Source: Marinospirillum sp.
Lineage (GTDB): Bacteria > Pseudomonadota > Gammaproteobacteria > Pseudomonadales > Halomonadaceae
Assembly (NCBI RefSeq): GCF_014859565.1
Contig: NZ_JACUUA010000031.1
Span: 1 to 26,774 of the forward strand
Length of the DNA stretch: 26,774 nt
Direction: 5' to 3'
Numbering within the stretch: the stretch's first letter is position 1; each line of letters starts with the position of its first letter. Below the pieces are notes generated by a model. The model saw only the letters and a list, made by a program, of their open reading frames with translations. It made no database searches and was not told where the DNA came from. This document shows positions 24,124 through 26,774 of this stretch, one piece after another. Made by a program: the position numbers and the translations under genes.

Positions 24124-25572
24124 TTACACGCGATCCAGCAGTCCAGTCAGGGAAAGGGTGAAATTTGCACCCATAAATTTAAAGTGGGGTGTGACTTCCA
24201 GACCCACCTGATACCAGCCAGCATCACCATCCACTTCATTAACCGTGACCAGTGCACGACGCAGTGGGCGTTGGCTACGAGTAGCAGGGGAGGGATTTTC
24301 CTGATCAGCCACATACTGGCGAATCCAGCGATTGAGTTCACCTTCAAGATCAGCACGGCTTTTCCAGCTGCCAAGATTCTCACGCTGCAATACCTTGATG
24401 TAATGCGCTAAGCGGTTGATGATGAACAAGTAAGGCAATTGTGTACCGAGACGGTAGTTCAGCTCGGCAATCTTGGCTTCCGGATCTGTACCAAAATACT
24501 TAGGCTGCTGTACTGAGTTAGAAGAGAAGAAGGTGGCGTTATCCGCATTTTTGCGCTGAGTCAGGGGAATAAAACCCAACTCAGACAGTTCATATTCCTT
24601 GCGGTCGGAAATCACAGTTTCAGCCGGTCCGTTTAACAGGGACGTACCATCCACTTCCGTGACATGGACAGGAAGGTTCAGAACCGCACCGCCGGATTGT
24701 GGGCCAATGATGTTCGGGCACCAGCGGTAACGGGCAAAACTTTCCATCAGACGGGTGGCATAGGCATAACAGGCATTAATCCACAGGTAATCACTTTCAC
24801 CCTGAGTAGCCTGCTCTTGATAAACAAAACTGCGTACCGGTTTGTCTTCACCAAACAGTGGGCGACCCATCATGCGTGGCAGGGTCAAACCCAGATTACG
24901 GGAGTTATCCTGTTCGCGCAGTCCGCGCCATTTGATGTATTGAGGACCTTCAAACAGGGATTCAACTTCTTTTAAATCCGGTAGTTCTGACCAGTTTTTC
25001 AGGCCAAAAAATACCGGCGAAGTGCCGGAGATAAAGGGTGCATGAGTCATGGCAGACAGTGCAGCCATGTGCTCCAGCAGCTTCACATCCTGAGTGGAGG
25101 GTGTGAAGGCATAATCACCAATCAATACACCATAGGGCTCACCACCGAACTGACCATACTCTTTCGTATAAACGGTCTGGAACAGGGCGCTTTGGTTGGC
25201 TTCCGGGGCATCTTCAAAGTCTTCCAGCAACTCTTCAGTGGAAGCGTTAAAAATCTCGACCTTGATGTTTTCGTTGAATTCGGTGCGCTGAACCAGAAAA
25301 TCCAGGCCACGCCAGGTGCTTTCCACTGCCTGGAACTCAGGAGCATGGAGGATGGCATCCATTTGCTGGCCAAGACGGGCATCCAGCTCTTCAATCATCT
25401 GCTCAACCAGTGCTTTATCCACACGAGGCAGTTGGGTTTCACGAGTTAGCAGCTCACCCAGCAGGGCTTCAACCCCCTGACGTGCCAGATCATAACCGGC
25501 ATCGGCCTGATCCAAACGGGTGAATTCAAGAATTTCACCAACCAGTGGTTGTACTTTGGTTTGTTCGCTCAT
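24124..25572 (-). CDS. tssC: T6SS sheath large subunit TssC
   Basis: This 482-residue protein is the TssC (VipB) sheath subunit. The N-terminal part keeps the ClpV-recognised helix region (VGEILEFTRLDQADAGYDLA). The body has FQAVESTWRGLDFLVQRTEF and KEYGQFGGEPYGVLIGDYAF. The end is HFKFMGANFTLSLTGLLDRV, which is the strand-exchange region of the sheath. It starts 16 bases after tssB with GGGGAT ahead of the ATG. The intact recognition helix implies that a tssH (clpV) gene exists elsewhere in the genome. Confidence 0.97.
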   Translation of the reverse strand: MSEQTKVQPLVGEILEFTRLDQADAGYDLARQGVEALLGELLTRETQLPRVDKALVEQMIEELDARLGQQMDAILHAPEFQAVESTWRGLDFLVQRTEFNENIKVEIFNASTEELLEDFEDAPEANQSALFQTVYTKEYGQFGGEPYGVLIGDYAFTPSTQDVKLLEHMAALSAMTHAPFISGTSPVFFGLKNWSELPDLKEVESLFEGPQYIKWRGLREQDNSRNLGLTLPRMMGRPLFGEDKPVRSFVYQEQATQGESDYLWINACYAYATRLMESFARYRWCPNIIGPQSGGAVLNLPVHVTEVDGTSLLNGPAETVISDRKEYELSELGFIPLTQRKNADNATFFSSNSVQQPKYFGTDPEAKIAELNYRLGTQLPYLFIINRLAHYIKVLQRENLGSWKSRADLEGELNRWIRQYVADQENPSPATRSQRPLRRALVTVNEVDGDAGWYQVGLEVTPHFKFMGANFTLSLTGLLDRV

Positions 25573-25588
25573 TGTTGTTTATCCCCGG

Positions 25589-26116
25589 TTATTCCGCTGC
25601 ACTGTCATCTTTAGGCTTTGCTGCTGAGTTTTTTAAACCCAGCTCTGCCAGCAGTTGTTTGCGCTGGGTCTGATCTTCCAGCATCACCTGAATACTTTTT
25701 CGCATGGCCGGAGTGTTACCCAGCGGGCCTTTTAAAGCTTTCAGCGCTTCGCGCAATTCCAGTGTCTGCTTCAGCGCCGGAATGCTCTGTGCCAGTTGAT
25801 CTGGTTCCAGATCTTTTAATGAGCGAGGGTTGATCTCCACGGTCAGCTCTTCATCATCCGGGTTCAGTTGGTTGGCAACGGAGAACTGCAGTTTAAGATC
25901 CATGCTGCCCATAACTTCATCGAAGTTCTGGCGGTTGATACTGATGGATTGTCTTTCCTGAATTGGGAGGGGGTCTGCGCCGGTTCTGAAATTGCTGAGA
26001 ATTAAGGCTTTGAAAGGTAGCTCGACCTGAGCTTTAGCATCACCGGTTGCTGGGCGGTAAGAGATATTGATGCGTTCCTTGGGTGCTACCGAGGTACCAC
26101 TGCTTTTGCTTGCCAT
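25589..26116 (-). CDS. tssB: T6SS sheath small subunit TssB
   Basis: This 175-residue protein is TssB (VipA), which pairs with TssC to make the contractile sheath. Motifs include KERINISYRPATGDAKAQVE, ELPFKALILSNF, INRQNFDEVM and the C-terminal helix with PAMRKSIQVMLEDQTQRKQL. The length is normal. It is the first gene of the long T6SS operon. GGAGA lies about 10 bases before the ATG, and a candidate promoter lies upstream. Confidence 0.97.
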   Translation of the reverse strand: MASKSSGTSVAPKERINISYRPATGDAKAQVELPFKALILSNFRTGADPLPIQERQSISINRQNFDEVMGSMDLKLQFSVANQLNPDDEELTVEINPRSLKDLEPDQLAQSIPALKQTLELREALKALKGPLGNTPAMRKSIQVMLEDQTQRKQLLAELGLKNSAAKPKDDSAAE

Positions 26117-26207
26117 CTTGCGTTTCTCCGCAATTTATTGATTTTTAGATGCTTTTCACAAGCTGCCAGTTAAAAAAGTGTTAATGGAGCATTTTTGATG
26201 TGCCTTG

Positions 26208-26236
26208 AGATTAGCAATCGCCAGAAAGGCTGTAAA
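26208..26236 (-). promoter_or_regulatory. Candidate sigma-70 promoter of the T6SS operon
   Basis: On the - strand TTTACA (26236-26231) and TAATCT (26213-26208) are 17 bases apart. TGC stands directly before the -10 box, giving an extended -10 element. It lies downstream of the pepN terminator, and transcription would begin near 26201, leaving an untranslated leader of about 85 bases before tssB. No sigma-54 site with correct GG-GC spacing was found in this region. Confidence 0.5.
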
Positions 26237-26268
26237 CGTAATTTGTTGATTTATGTTATCTGCATCAC

Positions 26269-26307
26269 AAAAAAAACGCCGAACTATTTTTATCAACAGG
26301 TTCGACG
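26269..26307 (-). terminator. Rho-independent terminator of pepN
   Basis: On the - strand CGTCGAAC (26307-26300) pairs with GTTCGGCG (26284-26277), 8 pairs including one G-U, around a 15-base AT-rich loop. A run of eight T follows (26276-26269). It lies about 55 bases after the pepN stop and insulates the T6SS operon from pepN. Confidence 0.8.
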
Positions 26308-26362
26308 TGAAATTATGTGAAATATATAGCGATATAGATTGTGTCAGGTGTCAGCTACTTCG

Positions 26363-26774
26363 TTACTCTAGGGCTTTTTTGATGATCTCAAACAAGTCTG
26401 GACTGAGTTTTTCTTTGCGAATTCGCTCCAGCTCATTTTTCATCAGCCCTTTGCGGTAATCATCCATCCGTTGAAAGCGTGTCAGCGGGATCACCAGCCG
26501 AGCTGCAATCTGTGGGTTCAGGCGATTAAGCTCAATCACCTTGTCGGCCAGTAGCTGGTAACCGGCGGCATCACGGCGATGGAAGTTATGGCGATTCTGA
26601 TTCACAAAGGTGCCAATCAGTGCACGCACCTTGTTGGGGTTTTTCATTGAAAAAGCTGGGTGTTGCAGTAGCTGTACCACACGATCCAGCGCATCTGGAT
26701 GGGGACGGGTGACCTGAGCACTGAACCAGCTATCCATCACCAGCGGGTCATGTGCCCACTGCAGGGCAAAAGAT
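26363..26774 (-). CDS. pepN: Aminopeptidase N, C-terminal part (gene continues beyond window)
   Basis: The open frame runs in from the right edge (SFALQWAHDPLVMDSWFSAQ) to a TAA at 26365-26363. It matches the C-terminal domain of bacterial PepN, an M1-family zinc aminopeptidase of the cytoplasm: NPNKVRALIGTFVNQNRHNF, LADKVIELNRLNPQIAARL and KLSPDLFEIIKKALE are characteristic. The catalytic HEXXH domain would lie outside the window. About 136 residues are visible. It is separated from the T6SS operon by a terminator and is a housekeeping gene, marking one edge of the T6SS locus. Confidence 0.92.
   Translation of the reverse strand, partial: SFALQWAHDPLVMDSWFSAQVTRPHPDALDRVVQLLQHPAFSMKNPNKVRALIGTFVNQNRHNFHRRDAAGYQLLADKVIELNRLNPQIAARLVIPLTRFQRMDDYRKGLMKNELERIRKEKLSPDLFEIIKKALE

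Noticed and set aside
26150..26175. Possible sigma-54 promoter (CTGGCA followed by AAAAGC on the - strand)
   Set aside because: The distance between GG and GC is not the required 10 intervening bases, so it does not fit a -24/-12 element.
26341..26354. Tandem GTGTCAG repeat after the pepN stop
   Set aside because: Only two 7-base copies and no wider pattern; likely chance.

Overview
The window carries one long type VI secretion system (T6SS) locus from a Gram-negative gammaproteobacterium. It lies between housekeeping and accessory genes. The PepN C-terminus, the SulP-STAS-cNMP transporter, the short PAS/MCP protein and the moderate G+C content would suit a marine Oceanospirillales- or Alteromonadales-like organism, but that placement is an inference from protein style, not a match. 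No tRNA, rRNA, CRISPR array or insertion sequence was seen.

Layout. At the left end on the + strand are a soluble PAS plus minimal MCP-signalling protein (71-769), a rho-independent terminator (775-801) and a SulP transporter with STAS and cyclic-nucleotide-binding domains (830-2968). Everything from 26116 down to 2974 is on the - strand and reads as one unit of 18 genes, with gaps of 0-40 nt or short overlaps. In transcription order these are tssB, tssC, hcp (tssD), tssJ, tssK, tssL, tssM, a TssB-TssC-like fusion paralogue, a second hcp-like gene, tssE, tssF, tssG, a membrane-anchored TAXI-type solute-binding protein, vgrG (tssI), a DUF2169-pentapeptide protein, a pentapeptide-repeat protein, a DUF3540 protein and a DUF4150 PAAR-like protein. 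Upstream is the 3' end of pepN with its own terminator (26269-26307). A plausible extended -10 promoter for the T6SS operon lies between that terminator and tssB.

How the genes work together. TssJ-TssL-TssM form the envelope complex, TssE-F-G-K the baseplate, TssB-C the contractile sheath and Hcp the inner tube. VgrG and the PAAR-like protein form the spike, and the DUF2169, pentapeptide and DUF3540 proteins probably load or mount the spike and its cargo. Genes for TssA, the ClpV ATPase (TssH) and the Fha/PpkA/PppA regulators are not in the window.

The least ordinary part is the middle of the operon. TssM has lost recognisable Walker A and B motifs. It is followed, with translational coupling, by a single polypeptide joining a TssB-like N-terminus to a TssC-like body, and then by a divergent Hcp paralogue. 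A TAXI-family binding protein with two membrane segments and a helical C-terminal domain sits between tssG and vgrG, behind an intercistronic hairpin. Together these suggest a T6SS variant with a second sheath/tube-like pair and a possible ligand-sensing membrane component. The presence of these genes is read directly from the sequence; their roles are inference.
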